Shown here: in pieces, positions 53,001 to 61,761 of the stretch
How the letters are laid out: each line of letters starts with the position of its first letter
Numbering within the stretch: position 1 is the first letter of the stretch
Assembly: GCF_010120715.1 (NCBI RefSeq)
Contig: NZ_CP047591.1
Span: 1,116,001-1,180,000, forward strand
Origin: Aminipila terrae
GTDB lineage: Bacteria; Bacillota; Clostridia; Peptostreptococcales; Anaerovoracaceae
Direction: 5' to 3'
DNA: 64,000 nucleotides
Position numbers and translations under genes: made by a program
Notes under the pieces: generated by a model
The model's database searches: none
What the model was told of the DNA's origin: nothing
What the model saw: the letters and a program-made list of their open reading frames with translations, nothing else

Positions 53001-54626
53001 CCCTCTTTGTACATCTGTGGTATCTAATTTAAAGTCTTCAAACACCATGTAATACTCATAGTTAACACCACTTGTAAGTCCTGTAACGTTAATACTTACT
53101 TCTTTGTCTCCCACTACACTGACTGTTCCAGACTGAACAACATAACGCTTGTCCGGATTTTTCACGCCCTCTTCTGACATACCAGTGCCTACAAGGTCAA
53201 CATTTTTTACAGCCCAGTAAATCTTACCCGGTTTATTGGTTTTTGCCAGCAGTTTTACACTTGTTGACATCAGATCCTGGTATTTTGGGTAGCCTGACAT
53301 AAATTCCGGATCCGCATTGTTTGCTTCCGCATCAACGCTGGTCATAGTCTGGCCGTTTACAACAGCTGTGACTCCCGGCCTGATATAAATATGGTCAGGA
53401 AGCATTGAGATATTACAGCCATTTGCGTTGATTGAAACTTCATCAATTTTACCTGTTCCCGTCACAGTAGTTGCCGTATCACAGTACAATGTATTTACTG
53501 TTGCATCCTTTTGTATAAACACAGACCCTTTAACAGCATCTTCATCTACTGTTAAAGCATCCACGTTACCTTTATCTACGCTAAGTTTATTATTTTCCGC
53601 CTTAACGGATACATTTTCAAAACTTCCTGACAGGTTAAGTGTGGTACCGGTCGGTCCCTTTAATACTACATCTTTAAATGCCGTACCCTTTGAGTCATCT
53701 TCCTCAAGATAGGCGTTACTTTTTACTGTTGTATTATGTATGACACTTCCACCGTCTGCACGGACACTCATAGAGTTTGAGTTTCCTGAGTCAATCACCA
53801 GATTGTTTATGTCGCAATCTGTAAGAATGACACTTACCTGCCCGCTTTCAGCATTTCCAGTGCCGCTGATAATTAAATCTCCCCCTACGGTGAGGTTATC
53901 CAGCTGGGTATATCCGGTTCCCATACCGGCTGTTATATATAAATCTCCCGGAATAATTGTATTTCTTAAACTTGCTCCTGTCTGTACTACAGAAACATTA
54001 CCATTGGCATATCCTATATAGTTTGAGCCCTTATCCTTTACAATTTCACCTGCCACCTGAGATAAAACCTTGGCCATTTCTCCACGGGTCATATAATCGG
54101 CTGGCTTAAAAGTCTGATCCGGATACCCTGATAAGAATTTCTTATCTACCGCAGCGTTAATGTAATCTTTGCTCCAGCTGCTAAAAGTCTTACTGTCTGC
54201 AAACTGAAGGGAGTCCGTTCCAACTCCTTCAATCTTCAGGGCGCGGCAAAGCATGGTGACGGCCTCTTCACGCTTTAACGGTTTGTCCGGTCCTGCTGTA
54301 TCTGGGTAAATGCCGTTAAAATACCCTTGCTTTTTCGCTATACCGATATCATCATAGTACCAGGATTCTTCTGGTACATCATTAAACGCTACATTACCTT
54401 TCTGTCCATATCCAAAAGCCCGGTTTACCATGGCCACAAACTCAGCCCTTGTTATGGAATCATCCGGCTTCAGATTTCCTTCATCATCGCCCCGCATAAT
54501 CTTCTGCGAGACTAAGTTGTTCAGATATTGGTCTGCCCAGTGTGCCGCGTAACTTTCATCTGTATTAACATAAGCTCCGACGCATACAAACACTCCGCAC
54601 AGTAATATCATAAATATTTTTTTCAT
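50061..54626 (-). CDS. Large SLH-domain surface protein with repeated fibronectin-like modules
   Basis: The 1521-residue protein has a signal peptide (about 1-28, MKKIFMILLCGVFVCVGAY...), then three S-layer homology domains (about 29-70, 78-135, 140-192; for example SITRAEFVAMVNRAFG, LKREEAVTMLCRAL and YMTRGEMAKVLSQV), which bind pyruvylated wall polymers. Residues about 200-440 look like a right-handed beta-helix (LDNLTVGGDLIISG, INNLVIDSGN). The rest is a chain of modules with recurring elements TLYWAV, KIYWAV, LYYVAV and VYWVMY about 100-200 residues apart, often opened by a Pro-Pro-Glu/Tyr-rich step and closed by GNLSSL/GNYSDP. Function is unknown; a surface adhesin or S-layer-associated protein is likely. 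No cysteine-based catalytic motif is seen. Confidence 0.85.
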   Translation of the reverse strand: MKKIFMILLCGVFVCVGAYVNTDESYAAHWADQYLNNLVSQKIMRGDDEGNLKPDDSITRAEFVAMVNRAFGYGQKGNVAFNDVPEESWYYDDIGIAKKQGYFNGIYPDTAGPDKPLKREEAVTMLCRALKIEGVGTDSLQFADSKTFSSWSKDYINAAVDKKFLSGYPDQTFKPADYMTRGEMAKVLSQVAGEIVKDKGSNYIGYANGNVSVVQTGASLRNTIIPGDLYITAGMGTGYTQLDNLTVGGDLIISGTGNAESGQVSVILTDCDINNLVIDSGNSNSMSVRADGGSVIHNTTVKSNAYLEEDDSKGTAFKDVVLKGPTGTTLNLSGSFENVSVKAENNKLSVDKGNVDALTVDEDAVKGSVFIQKDATVNTLYCDTATTVTGTGKIDEVSINANGCNISMLPDHIYIRPGVTAVVNGQTMTSVDAEANNADPEFMSGYPKYQDLMSTSVKLLAKTNKPGKIYWAVKNVDLVGTGMSEEGVKNPDKRYVVQSGTVSVVGDKEVSINVTGLTSGVNYEYYMVFEDFKLDTTDVQRGGFKTVDIVNPTFLNSTPKISGSTKSSFTMVVMPSKNTTLYWAVLPSKAVSPTIESLSGLKVSGALGLGSVGGCAMNDPKEIPMVGTDGKQLAENTTYDIYMVLKDDSGNLSSLAKVIGTTLDQTPPEFMDGYPWNEPGAATSLNIRHMSTEAGTLYWAVYPMDFKFPPVDNYDTITDAAIKKDLQIRAITTGQKAVKNGKVTVTEKKDSTLNITGLTKATPYDLYFVLMDNAGNYSDPKSLLGVKTLDTSPPVATMDFDKVLEGNPVVSANISVMFDEIAYYDGTEKDIRMTQLPADQKVNILKSMFSVHDLLSVSKPDYISDIDYSKVLIGEKDGKTIVTFPQAAFGNGKGLNSGGNYQFELNNVIDSDGNAMSQATLLKAFKVVAPQVYLSRYNGTETLADNEIGFSLKPAEGINSDKYFDAIIQTDKLITFDLYIGDGSVTGGALYAHDIRLEAGQARSVASMVAGNSYQKFIDLKPTNYKLVIKNFNSMDSSRMTSWDGTLNIQAMAVIGEPYNLTNLGTNILNASKPLDIIKNNADTMIVSNPEIFGVKRVYADTAQPILIDGVKYETYDTAVKVIAMADKPATLYYVAVPLANMTGKTPPTVDQVLAGRPAYLDSQSGSINLADGQVQYDKLIDKLKPSTGYKFFYVLKGKASDNLVVKNTEQVGGAYNADFTTQNEITPTLTEGPVPSGISDKATAQMVGTANTAAKVYWVMYTSGRYPNKSDGTPYFTPDQIIQLSNSDGTVVDSGNFSVDTKSDTNPNKDGIQFDFTCKNMESTKTYDVFVALQSEYSGKMSDKVFLYKNVRSKDMTPPYINNEPKTVIKGWTTKTIGDTSINTYNGSIAVRFSEPLYYKNSLAGDEMYPLTVAQLITPGGVALEPEYGGLLTFDRPDVKVSAVGYSTSDSDNGKYPITGLDFAFFGVQNGSVIGINAEIYDRGGWRAGQFIMEFVEKPNHTDSYFNVKFVSNTTTTTTK

Positions 54627-54925
54627 ATATTGCGTCTCCTTTCACATATAGTAATATCGCCATTCAATATTTCGACATAAATGACTATTTCTTTAGGTTT
54701 TTTTCATAATGTTTTTTATTATTATATATTATGAAATTCATATCTTCAATAATCTGGCAATAAATAAATAATTATTGCATTTTTCCTCTTATTCCGATTT
54801 ACTTTTCCTTAATTTCTTTCATAATTTTGACAAATTTCTATTTATAATTTAAAAATACTATGCTAATATATAGGGTATATAAGTTTATGCAAAATTAGCA
54901 TCAATTGTAAGGTGGTGTTCGTGTT
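54627..54925. promoter_or_regulatory. Divergent regulatory region of the SLH gene and the cheA operon
   Basis: About 300 nt, very AT-rich, no gene. Minus strand: GGCGATAT at 54654-54661 lies 28 nt before the SLH start and resembles a sigma-28 -10 box, but no TAAA lies at the right distance. Plus strand: a TGnTAATAT extended -10 (near 54861-54869) could serve cheA. CATAAT/ATTATG inverted repeats occur near 54706-54735. No riboswitch was recognised. Confidence 0.4.
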
Positions 54926-57559
54926 ATGGATAATGGTTTAGACAATATGTTGGATATGTATTTGTTTGAGACAAATACGCTTTTAGAACAGTTAGACGAG
55001 TTACTCTTAGAGGCAGAAGGTGCTGACTATTTTTCAGCTGACCAGATTAATGAGATTTTTAGAATCATGCATACTATAAAAGGCTCTTCGGCTATGATGC
55101 AGTTTAATTCTTTAATGACAGTTGCACATAGAATAGAGGATATGTTCTTTGTTATACGTGAAAACGGTGCAGTAGAAGAAAAATACAGTCAGAAACTATT
55201 TAACCTGATGTTTAAGGCAACTGACTTTTTAAAGGCCCAGGTTTCTATCATTGAAAGCGGTAATTCAGAGGAAGAAAGTTCGGATGACATTGTTTCTGAA
55301 ATTGAAAGTTTACTTGCTGTGATGAAAGGAGAAGTTTCCGACGATTCTGCAGAAGAAAGTCAGCCGGACCAGGCTGCAGAGACTTCTGATGCAGCTCATC
55401 CAGTTTCCCTGGCAGGGCAGAACACAGGCCTTTCTGTTCAGTTATATTTTGACCAGGGCAGTGGTATGGAAAGCTTAAGAGCAATTATGCTGCTTAAGAA
55501 TATTGCTGAAGTATGTATTGAAGACATTCTTACTACTCCATCCGATATTGAAGCCACTACAGAAATAACTCAGTACATTATTGAACATGGCCTGACTGTT
55601 ACTTTTGGATGTGATGAAGATTTTATCAACGGTTTAGAAATAATAAAACAAGATATATATGTAGATAATTATCAGCTATTGGTTACAGAAAATGTAACTG
55701 ATTCTCAAGAAGTTGTCGCTCCTGCAGAAGCGAAGGAGGTTAAAGTCATGGAAGAAAAAGCTCCAGAAACGAATACCACTGAGAAAACTGGCAAGAATGA
55801 AGACACGAAGAAAGCAGATACGAAAGATTTGAAAAAGGAAGAAAAGCATGATCTTTCCAAGCCAAATAAAACCAATCTGATAAATGTTAACCTTTCAAAA
55901 CTGGACTCTCTGATGGCCCTTGTGGGAGAGCTGGTTATCACCCAGTCTATGGTTACTTCTTCTTCTGATTTGAAAGATTTGAAGTTGGATAACTTCACAA
56001 AATCTGCAAGACAGCTCAGAAAGCTGACTACTGAGCTTCAGGATATTGTTATGTCTGTCAGAATGGTACCTGTAGCCGGCGTATTCCAGAAAATGAACAG
56101 AATCGTCCGAGACATGGGACAAAAGCTTGGCAAAGACTGCCAGCTGGTTACCATTGGAAATGATACTGAAATAGACAAAACTATCGTGGATAGTATTCAG
56201 GATCCGTTGATGCACATTGTGAGAAATTCTATGGATCATGGAATCGAACCTGATGTAAACGATCGTATAGCTCTTGGAAAACCTAAGCAGGGTACGGTTA
56301 CCCTGAAGGCTGAACACACAGGCAGTGAAGTTATTATTACTATTTCTGACGATGGAAGAGGCATGGACCCAGATAAGATTCTTGCTTCTGCAAAAGAAAA
56401 AGGATTATTAACCAAACCTGAAAGTGAATATACAAAGAAAGAAATTCTCCAGCTTACCCTACTTCCTGGATTCTCTACCAAAGAGCAGGTTACAGAATTT
56501 TCAGGCAGAGGCGTGGGCATGGACGTTGTAACTAAAAACATCGAAAAAGTTGGCGGTACCGTATATATTTCCTCTGAAGTGGGGGAAGGAACCGTTACTA
56601 CATTTAAAATTCCTCTTACCCTTGCTATTATTGATGGTATGGAATGCAGAGTAAGTGATTATCAGTTCACTATTCCTATTGCAAATATCCGTCAGTCCTT
56701 TAAAGCAACAAAAGAAGATATTATTAATGATGCTGCCCGTGGTGAAATGATTCAGCGTGGTGACCAGTTTATCACTCTTGTAAGATTAAATAATCTTTAT
56801 AAGATTGATGGTGGTATTGATGATATCGAAGAGAGCATCATAATGTGGGTAGAATTTGCCGGTGTTTCATACTGTTTAATGGTAGATGAACTGATTGGCC
56901 AGCATCAGGTGGTTGTTAAGCCTCTTCCTTTATACTTTGGTGCATATAATCTCCGGGATTTCGGAATCACAGGCTGTACTATTCTGGGAGATGGTAATAT
57001 CAGTATTATCCTTGATGTGCCAAACATCTTCAGTTTTGCAACTGGCAGACTTGAAAGCAGAAAAAATGGTCCTAAGGATGCTTCTCTTGAAGAAGGTGAT
57101 GCTGAAGGGGACTACATATCAGAAGATAAGATTGATACAGCCATGTTGAAACTGCTCACATTTACTATAGGAGACAAGCCATTCGCCATGAATACGGACT
57201 ATGTAATGGAAATTATTAACGTCTTTTCAATTACCCAGTTCCCATTACTTCCGGATTACATCAAAGGTGTTATTAATCTGAGAGGTCAGATTATTCCGGT
57301 TCTGGATATGCGTTTAAAGCTTGGCAATGAGCATGCTGTTGATACAGCCAGCATGAAATCATGCATTATCATACTTGAGGTAAATTCTACAACATTAGGT
57401 ATACTTGTGGATGAAGTTTTCCTTGTTGCTGATGTTGAAAAAGAGGCCATCGCACCGCCTCCAGCAAACAATAAGCATGACTTGATTACAGGTATTGTGG
57501 AAATCGAAGAAATGGTTCATTTGATTTTTGATTTATCCGCCCTTACTAAAGTAGCTTAA
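54926..57559 (+). CDS. cheA: Chemotaxis histidine kinase CheA with extra C-terminal CheW-like domain
   Basis: CheA phosphorylates CheY and CheB in response to receptors. The 877-residue protein has a phosphotransfer domain with H49 (MHTIKGSSAMM), a P2-like region (about 170-255, VQLYFDQGSG), a charged linker, the dimerisation domain (about 315-400), the ATP-binding domain with N-box LMHIVRNSMDHGIEP, G1 SDDGRGMDPDKI and G2 SGRGVGMDVV, and a regulatory SH3-like domain (about 570-700). A further domain (about 735-870) contains YIKGVINLRGQIIPVLDMR, the CheW signature. Typical CheA proteins stop near 670-700, so a CheW unit is fused on. The start is chosen at ATG 54926, after AAGGTGG. Confidence 0.95.
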   Translation: MDNGLDNMLDMYLFETNTLLEQLDELLLEAEGADYFSADQINEIFRIMHTIKGSSAMMQFNSLMTVAHRIEDMFFVIRENGAVEEKYSQKLFNLMFKATDFLKAQVSIIESGNSEEESSDDIVSEIESLLAVMKGEVSDDSAEESQPDQAAETSDAAHPVSLAGQNTGLSVQLYFDQGSGMESLRAIMLLKNIAEVCIEDILTTPSDIEATTEITQYIIEHGLTVTFGCDEDFINGLEIIKQDIYVDNYQLLVTENVTDSQEVVAPAEAKEVKVMEEKAPETNTTEKTGKNEDTKKADTKDLKKEEKHDLSKPNKTNLINVNLSKLDSLMALVGELVITQSMVTSSSDLKDLKLDNFTKSARQLRKLTTELQDIVMSVRMVPVAGVFQKMNRIVRDMGQKLGKDCQLVTIGNDTEIDKTIVDSIQDPLMHIVRNSMDHGIEPDVNDRIALGKPKQGTVTLKAEHTGSEVIITISDDGRGMDPDKILASAKEKGLLTKPESEYTKKEILQLTLLPGFSTKEQVTEFSGRGVGMDVVTKNIEKVGGTVYISSEVGEGTVTTFKIPLTLAIIDGMECRVSDYQFTIPIANIRQSFKATKEDIINDAARGEMIQRGDQFITLVRLNNLYKIDGGIDDIEESIIMWVEFAGVSYCLMVDELIGQHQVVVKPLPLYFGAYNLRDFGITGCTILGDGNISIILDVPNIFSFATGRLESRKNGPKDASLEEGDAEGDYISEDKIDTAMLKLLTFTIGDKPFAMNTDYVMEIINVFSITQFPLLPDYIKGVINLRGQIIPVLDMRLKLGNEHAVDTASMKSCIIILEVNSTTLGILVDEVFLVADVEKEAIAPPPANNKHDLITGIVEIEEMVHLIFDLSALTKVA

Positions 57560-57582
57560 ATCTGCTCAAAAGGAGTCACGTT

Positions 57583-58392
57583 ATGCTTTCGATTACAGAA
57601 AAGGATTTTATCCGGTTAACAGATTTTATCATTAAAAATTATGGTATAAACCTGAAGGCAAAGAAAGTTTTAATTGAAGGAAGACTTTCCAATTACCTTG
57701 CTGCTGAAGGTTATGAATCTTTTACAGATTATGTTGATCATATCATTTCTACACAAAAGAACAGTGATATAGAAATGATGCTTAACAAACTGACTACCAA
57801 CCATACTTTCTTTATGCGTGAAGAAAACCATTTTACCTTTTTTAATGATACGATTTTACCGTATTTAGAGGAAAGAAATAAAAACCACAGCCTTAGCATT
57901 TGGAGTGCGGGCTGCTCCTCTGGTGAGGAGCCATATACTCTTTCAATCATTATGAAAGAATATTTTAAATCAAAGCCAGTTAAGTGGGATACCAGGCTTT
58001 TAGCTACTGATATTTCGCAGAATGCTTTAAGTAAAGCTGCCCGGGGACTATACAATGACGAATCCTTAAACGCACTTTCTGAAGCTTGGAAGCGAATATA
58101 TTTTACAAAAAAAGATGGTGGTTATCAGGTTACTGATGAATTAAGGAAGAATGTGATTTTTAGGACCTTCAATCTGATGGAACCTATTAAGTTTAAAACT
58201 AAATTTGATGTTATCTTCTGTCGTAATGTGATGATTTATTTTGATAAACCTACAAAAGCTGCTTTGATACAAAGATACTATGATGCTTTAAATCCAGGTG
58301 GTTATTTACTTATTGGCCATTCAGAAACTGTTGACAGAGATGAATCCAATTTTGAATACATAATGCCTGCCACATACAGAAAGCCACTTTAA
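57583..58392 (+). CDS. cheR: Chemoreceptor methyltransferase CheR
   Basis: CheR methylates receptor glutamates using S-adenosylmethionine. The 269-residue protein has an N-terminal helical domain (1-75), then TTNHTFFMREENHF, the SAM motif WSAGCSSGEEPYTLSI near residue 105, ATDISQNALSKAARG, and CRNVMIYFDKPTKAALI. The C-terminal GGYLLIGHSET is also typical. It lies 23 nt after cheA and 12 nt before cheB. Confidence 0.97.
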   Translation: MLSITEKDFIRLTDFIIKNYGINLKAKKVLIEGRLSNYLAAEGYESFTDYVDHIISTQKNSDIEMMLNKLTTNHTFFMREENHFTFFNDTILPYLEERNKNHSLSIWSAGCSSGEEPYTLSIIMKEYFKSKPVKWDTRLLATDISQNALSKAARGLYNDESLNALSEAWKRIYFTKKDGGYQVTDELRKNVIFRTFNLMEPIKFKTKFDVIFCRNVMIYFDKPTKAALIQRYYDALNPGGYLLIGHSETVDRDESNFEYIMPATYRKPL

Positions 58393-58404
58393 GGAGGTAG
58401 TCTT

Positions 58405-59514
58405 ATGCCAATTCAGGGTACAAACATACGCGTTTTAGTAGTTGACGATTCAGCGGTGTATAGAACATTAATTTCTACTAATTTGTCAAGTAAGGCTGGT
58501 ATTGAGGTTATCGGAATTGCTGGTGATGCTTATGATGCCCAGGAAAAAATAGCCCGGCTTAAGCCCGATGTTTTAACACTAGATGTGGAGATGCCTAAAA
58601 TGACCGGTATTGAATTAACAAAAAAACTTATGACTTCAAGCCCGCTACCTATTATCCTGGTAAGCGCAGCAAATATCAACGTATTTGAAGCATTGCAGGC
58701 AGGTGCAGTGGACTTTGTCAAGAAACCGGATGCCAGTCATCCGATTTCACCAGCTATCTTTATTGAAGAGCTTTATGCTAAAATTAAAATTGCCTCTGTG
58801 GCAAAAGTTTCAAAACATATTCAGCTCGTGAAGCCTGCTGAGCCAGCGCGTACTGCAGGAACTGCAGCAGCTAATTCTGTTGCTTCAGTTAACAGCATCT
58901 TAGGGAAAAATTTAAAAGACCTGCCTGACAGTGTCTGTAATTCTACCATTATAGCTCTGGGAGCCTCAACAGGTGGTACAGAAGCTACTTATGAAGTATT
59001 GCAAAGGCTTCCGGCAAAGATTCCCCCCATTCTGGTTGTCCAGCACATGCCTATCGTATTTACAAAACTTTATGCGGAACGTTTAAACAGACTATGCGCT
59101 ATGAATGTAAAAGAAGCTCAGGATAATGATGTGGTGGTTCCCGGCCAGGTATATATAGCTCCGGGAGACTGTCAGATGAGGCTGGTAAACATCGGCGGAA
59201 TATACAAACTCCGCTGCAGGGACACGGAAAAAGTCAGTGGGCACTGCCCTTCTGTAGATGTTTTATTTGAATCAGTAGCTAAGGAATCATCAAAGAAAAA
59301 CGTGGGCATCATTATGACAGGAATGGGCAAAGACGGAGCTGCAGGACTTTTGGAAATGAGAAACAAAGGTGCTTACACCATTGGTGAGAGCCAGGAATCC
59401 TGTGTTGTTTATGGAATGCCTATGGTAGCCCAGAATATCGGCGCTGTTATGGTTCAGGCAACAAATAAAGAAATCCCAAATGTACTTATGAAACATCTTA
59501 ACAACCTGGGATAA
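58405..59514 (+). CDS. cheB: Chemotaxis methylesterase / response regulator CheB
   Basis: CheB removes receptor methyl groups once phosphorylated by CheA. The 369-residue protein has a receiver domain (1-125) with D14-D15 and phospho-acceptor D60 (LTLDVEMP), a linker, and the methylesterase domain with catalytic Ser in LGASTGGTEATYEVL, His in VVQHMPIVFT and Asp in IMTGMGKDGAAG. Length and order are normal; it starts 12 nt after cheR. Confidence 0.97.
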   Translation: MPIQGTNIRVLVVDDSAVYRTLISTNLSSKAGIEVIGIAGDAYDAQEKIARLKPDVLTLDVEMPKMTGIELTKKLMTSSPLPIILVSAANINVFEALQAGAVDFVKKPDASHPISPAIFIEELYAKIKIASVAKVSKHIQLVKPAEPARTAGTAAANSVASVNSILGKNLKDLPDSVCNSTIIALGASTGGTEATYEVLQRLPAKIPPILVVQHMPIVFTKLYAERLNRLCAMNVKEAQDNDVVVPGQVYIAPGDCQMRLVNIGGIYKLRCRDTEKVSGHCPSVDVLFESVAKESSKKNVGIIMTGMGKDGAAGLLEMRNKGAYTIGESQESCVVYGMPMVAQNIGAVMVQATNKEIPNVLMKHLNNLG

Positions 59515-59535
59515 CAAAGGAGTTACAATTCTAAC

Positions 59536-61653
59536 ATGGATGACAGAAAAATTATTTTTGCACTGGATATTGGTACCCGTTCTGTTGTAGGTATTGTAGG
59601 TGCACTTAAAGATGGTAATTTTAATATCTTGGATTATGAACAGGAATTTCACGAAAAACGTGCCATGCGTGATGGTCAGATTGAAGACATTGATCTGGTT
59701 GCCCGAGTGGCAAACAACGTTAAAATGAAATTGGAGCAGCGCAGTGGACAAACCTTTACAAAAGTTTCTATTGCTGCAGCAGGACGCGCTTTACGTACAG
59801 TTCCTGCTTCCTTTTCCTATGATTTGATTCCAAATGAACCTATTTCACCTAAAATCATTCAGTACATGGAGTATTCCTCCATAGAAAAGGCTCAGGAAAC
59901 TTTTTTATCCGAATCTACTGAATCAGAGTCCGGATTAAAGGATTACTATTGTGTAGGATATAGTGTCACTGATTATTTATTAGATGATTATAAAATAAAA
60001 AATCTGGAGAGTCAGAAAGGTAAAAAAGCTGTGGTGAATATCATTGCCGCTTTTCTTCCTGCCAGCGTATTGATTAGCCTTTATGCTGTAACCGCCCGTT
60101 GCGGACTGGAAGTAGACAACCTGACTCTGGAGCCTATTGCTGCAATACATGCAGTTGTTCCGGATGATGTAAGATTTTTAAACATAGCACTTGTTGATAT
60201 TGGAGGAGGCACTTCGGATATTGCCATATCCCGAGATGGCAGCGTTATAGCTTATGACATGGTTACCATCGCTGGAGATGAGATTACAGAAGCGCTGATG
60301 CAGCATTACCTGACTAATTTTGCTACGGCTGAGCGGATTAAGCTTATGCTGAATGGTGAGGAAAAAATAGAATTTAAGGATATTCTGGGTAATCAGATTG
60401 AATTAACTCCTGATGAGGCCTTTGATGCTATAAAGGAGCCAGTCAATGCCCTGGCAGAGGCAATCAGTCAGAGAATCCTTCTCATAAATGGTTCTGCTCC
60501 TGCTGCCGTATTCCTTGTTGGTGGTGGCAGCCAGATACGTGGCCTTTGTAAAATTGTAGCAGACAAACTTGGTATGCCTGCCAACCGAGTAGCCATTGGT
60601 GTTGTCAACACAGATAATAATCTTTCTCTGTTCAGTGAAACCTTATATAGTCCTACTTTTGTTACTCCTATTGGTATTGGAATCGTTTCATCTCTTTACA
60701 GAGGATGTGATTTCTTCGCCATTTCTGTAAATGGAAGGCGCATCATGCTGTTTAACCATCAGGCCCTTAAGGTTATCGATGCCCTTATGTTTTCAGGGAT
60801 TAAACCTTCCAGCCTGATTGGTCTCACTCCTCCAAACTTGATATATTCTCTGAACGGAGTTAAAAAGACCATAAAGGGCTCTCCTAGTATGCCTGGCGAA
60901 TTACTGGTAAACGGTTCCCCTGCTACTATTGAAACAGAAATCAAACAAGGTGACGAAGTTACGGTTACACTGGCGAAAAATGGCCAGCCTCCTTCCCTAA
61001 CCCTCTTAGAAGCACTGTCAGAATTCAATTTGAAGGATATTGGTTTAATTAAAATAAACGATACAAAGATTGAACTCCAGGATATGAGCGCTTTAGAGAA
61101 CCGTAAAATCAACTATATGGATCAGATTACTGTTACCATGGCTTGTGATATGGAAGAACCTGCGGGAATACTTGAGATGATGGTTCCCCCACTCCCTGCC
61201 GCAGAAACAGACAGACATAATTCATATCCAGATATGAATATGGTTGAAATTAATAAGATTTATTCTCATGAGTTCAACAGTTCCAGTGTTTCTTTGTTAC
61301 TTGCAGATGATGATTCTGACGATTTTCAAAATCTTGAAGACCCTGAAAATCCTGGAGATATTGAAGATACTGAAGTAGCCCCTCTGGCTGCTGAGGATGT
61401 GTCCAATGATTCTGATACTGAAGAAGTCTTGAATCCTACGGACATAACAGTAACATTAAATGGTGCCCCTGTTCATTTGATACAGGAAACAGAAGAGCCA
61501 TTAATCCTGATGCATCTTTTAAAGTATGCTGATCTTGATGTGGCCAATCCACGGGGTGAACTTGTACTGAAAATCAACGGAGCTGACGCTAACTATGCAG
61601 ATCAGCTTAATGATCATGATGTTGCAATCATCAAATGGAGTCAGGACGTTTAA
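59536..61653 (+). CDS. FtsA/PilM-like actin-family ATPase with C-terminal beta-rich extensions
   Basis: The 705-residue protein has the actin-family phosphate-1 loop FALDIGTRSVVGIVG (8-22), an FtsA-like insertion domain (about 80-170, KVSIAAAGRALRTV), phosphate-2 VDIGGGTSDIAI (220-231), and the adenosine motif VFLVGGGSQIRGL (325-337). Residues beyond about 400 are extra: NGRRIMLFNHQALKV, LNGVKKTIKGSP, an acidic linker (about 590-640) and a final domain (about 643-705, VTLNGAPVHLIQETEEP and VLKINGADAN) that may be ubiquitin/beta-grasp-like. True FtsA is usually near 420 residues and lies with ftsZ. Its place after cheB suggests a scaffold or positioning role in motility rather than division. 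It lacks an obvious C-terminal membrane helix. Confidence 0.82.
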   Translation: MDDRKIIFALDIGTRSVVGIVGALKDGNFNILDYEQEFHEKRAMRDGQIEDIDLVARVANNVKMKLEQRSGQTFTKVSIAAAGRALRTVPASFSYDLIPNEPISPKIIQYMEYSSIEKAQETFLSESTESESGLKDYYCVGYSVTDYLLDDYKIKNLESQKGKKAVVNIIAAFLPASVLISLYAVTARCGLEVDNLTLEPIAAIHAVVPDDVRFLNIALVDIGGGTSDIAISRDGSVIAYDMVTIAGDEITEALMQHYLTNFATAERIKLMLNGEEKIEFKDILGNQIELTPDEAFDAIKEPVNALAEAISQRILLINGSAPAAVFLVGGGSQIRGLCKIVADKLGMPANRVAIGVVNTDNNLSLFSETLYSPTFVTPIGIGIVSSLYRGCDFFAISVNGRRIMLFNHQALKVIDALMFSGIKPSSLIGLTPPNLIYSLNGVKKTIKGSPSMPGELLVNGSPATIETEIKQGDEVTVTLAKNGQPPSLTLLEALSEFNLKDIGLIKINDTKIELQDMSALENRKINYMDQITVTMACDMEEPAGILEMMVPPLPAAETDRHNSYPDMNMVEINKIYSHEFNSSSVSLLLADDDSDDFQNLEDPENPGDIEDTEVAPLAAEDVSNDSDTEEVLNPTDITVTLNGAPVHLIQETEEPLILMHLLKYADLDVANPRGELVLKINGADANYADQLNDHDVAIIKWSQDV

Positions 61654-61679
61654 TATAACTTAATTATAAAAACAAATAG

Positions 61680-61730
61680 ATAAAGTGTATTAAGGTTATT
61701 TATTAACATTGAATGCACTTTATTTTTTTG
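61680..61730 (+). terminator. Terminator after the chemotaxis operon
   Basis: ATAAAGTG and CACTTTAT (61680-61687 / 61716-61723) pair, with extra GTATT/GAATG pairing inside, followed by seven T residues. It isolates cheA-cheR-cheB-FtsA-like from flgM, which has its own promoter. Confidence 0.82.
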
Positions 61731-61761
61731 TGTACATTTTTTAACAAAATAAAAAAAATAT

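Noticed and set aside
54627..54925. Cyclic-di-GMP riboswitch in the SLH/cheA divergent region
   Set aside because: The region is nearly all A/T and lacks the conserved GC-rich core of either known class.
59536..61653. Division gene ftsA
   Set aside because: It is far too long, lacks an evident membrane-targeting C-terminal helix, has no ftsZ beside it, and sits in a chemotaxis operon.
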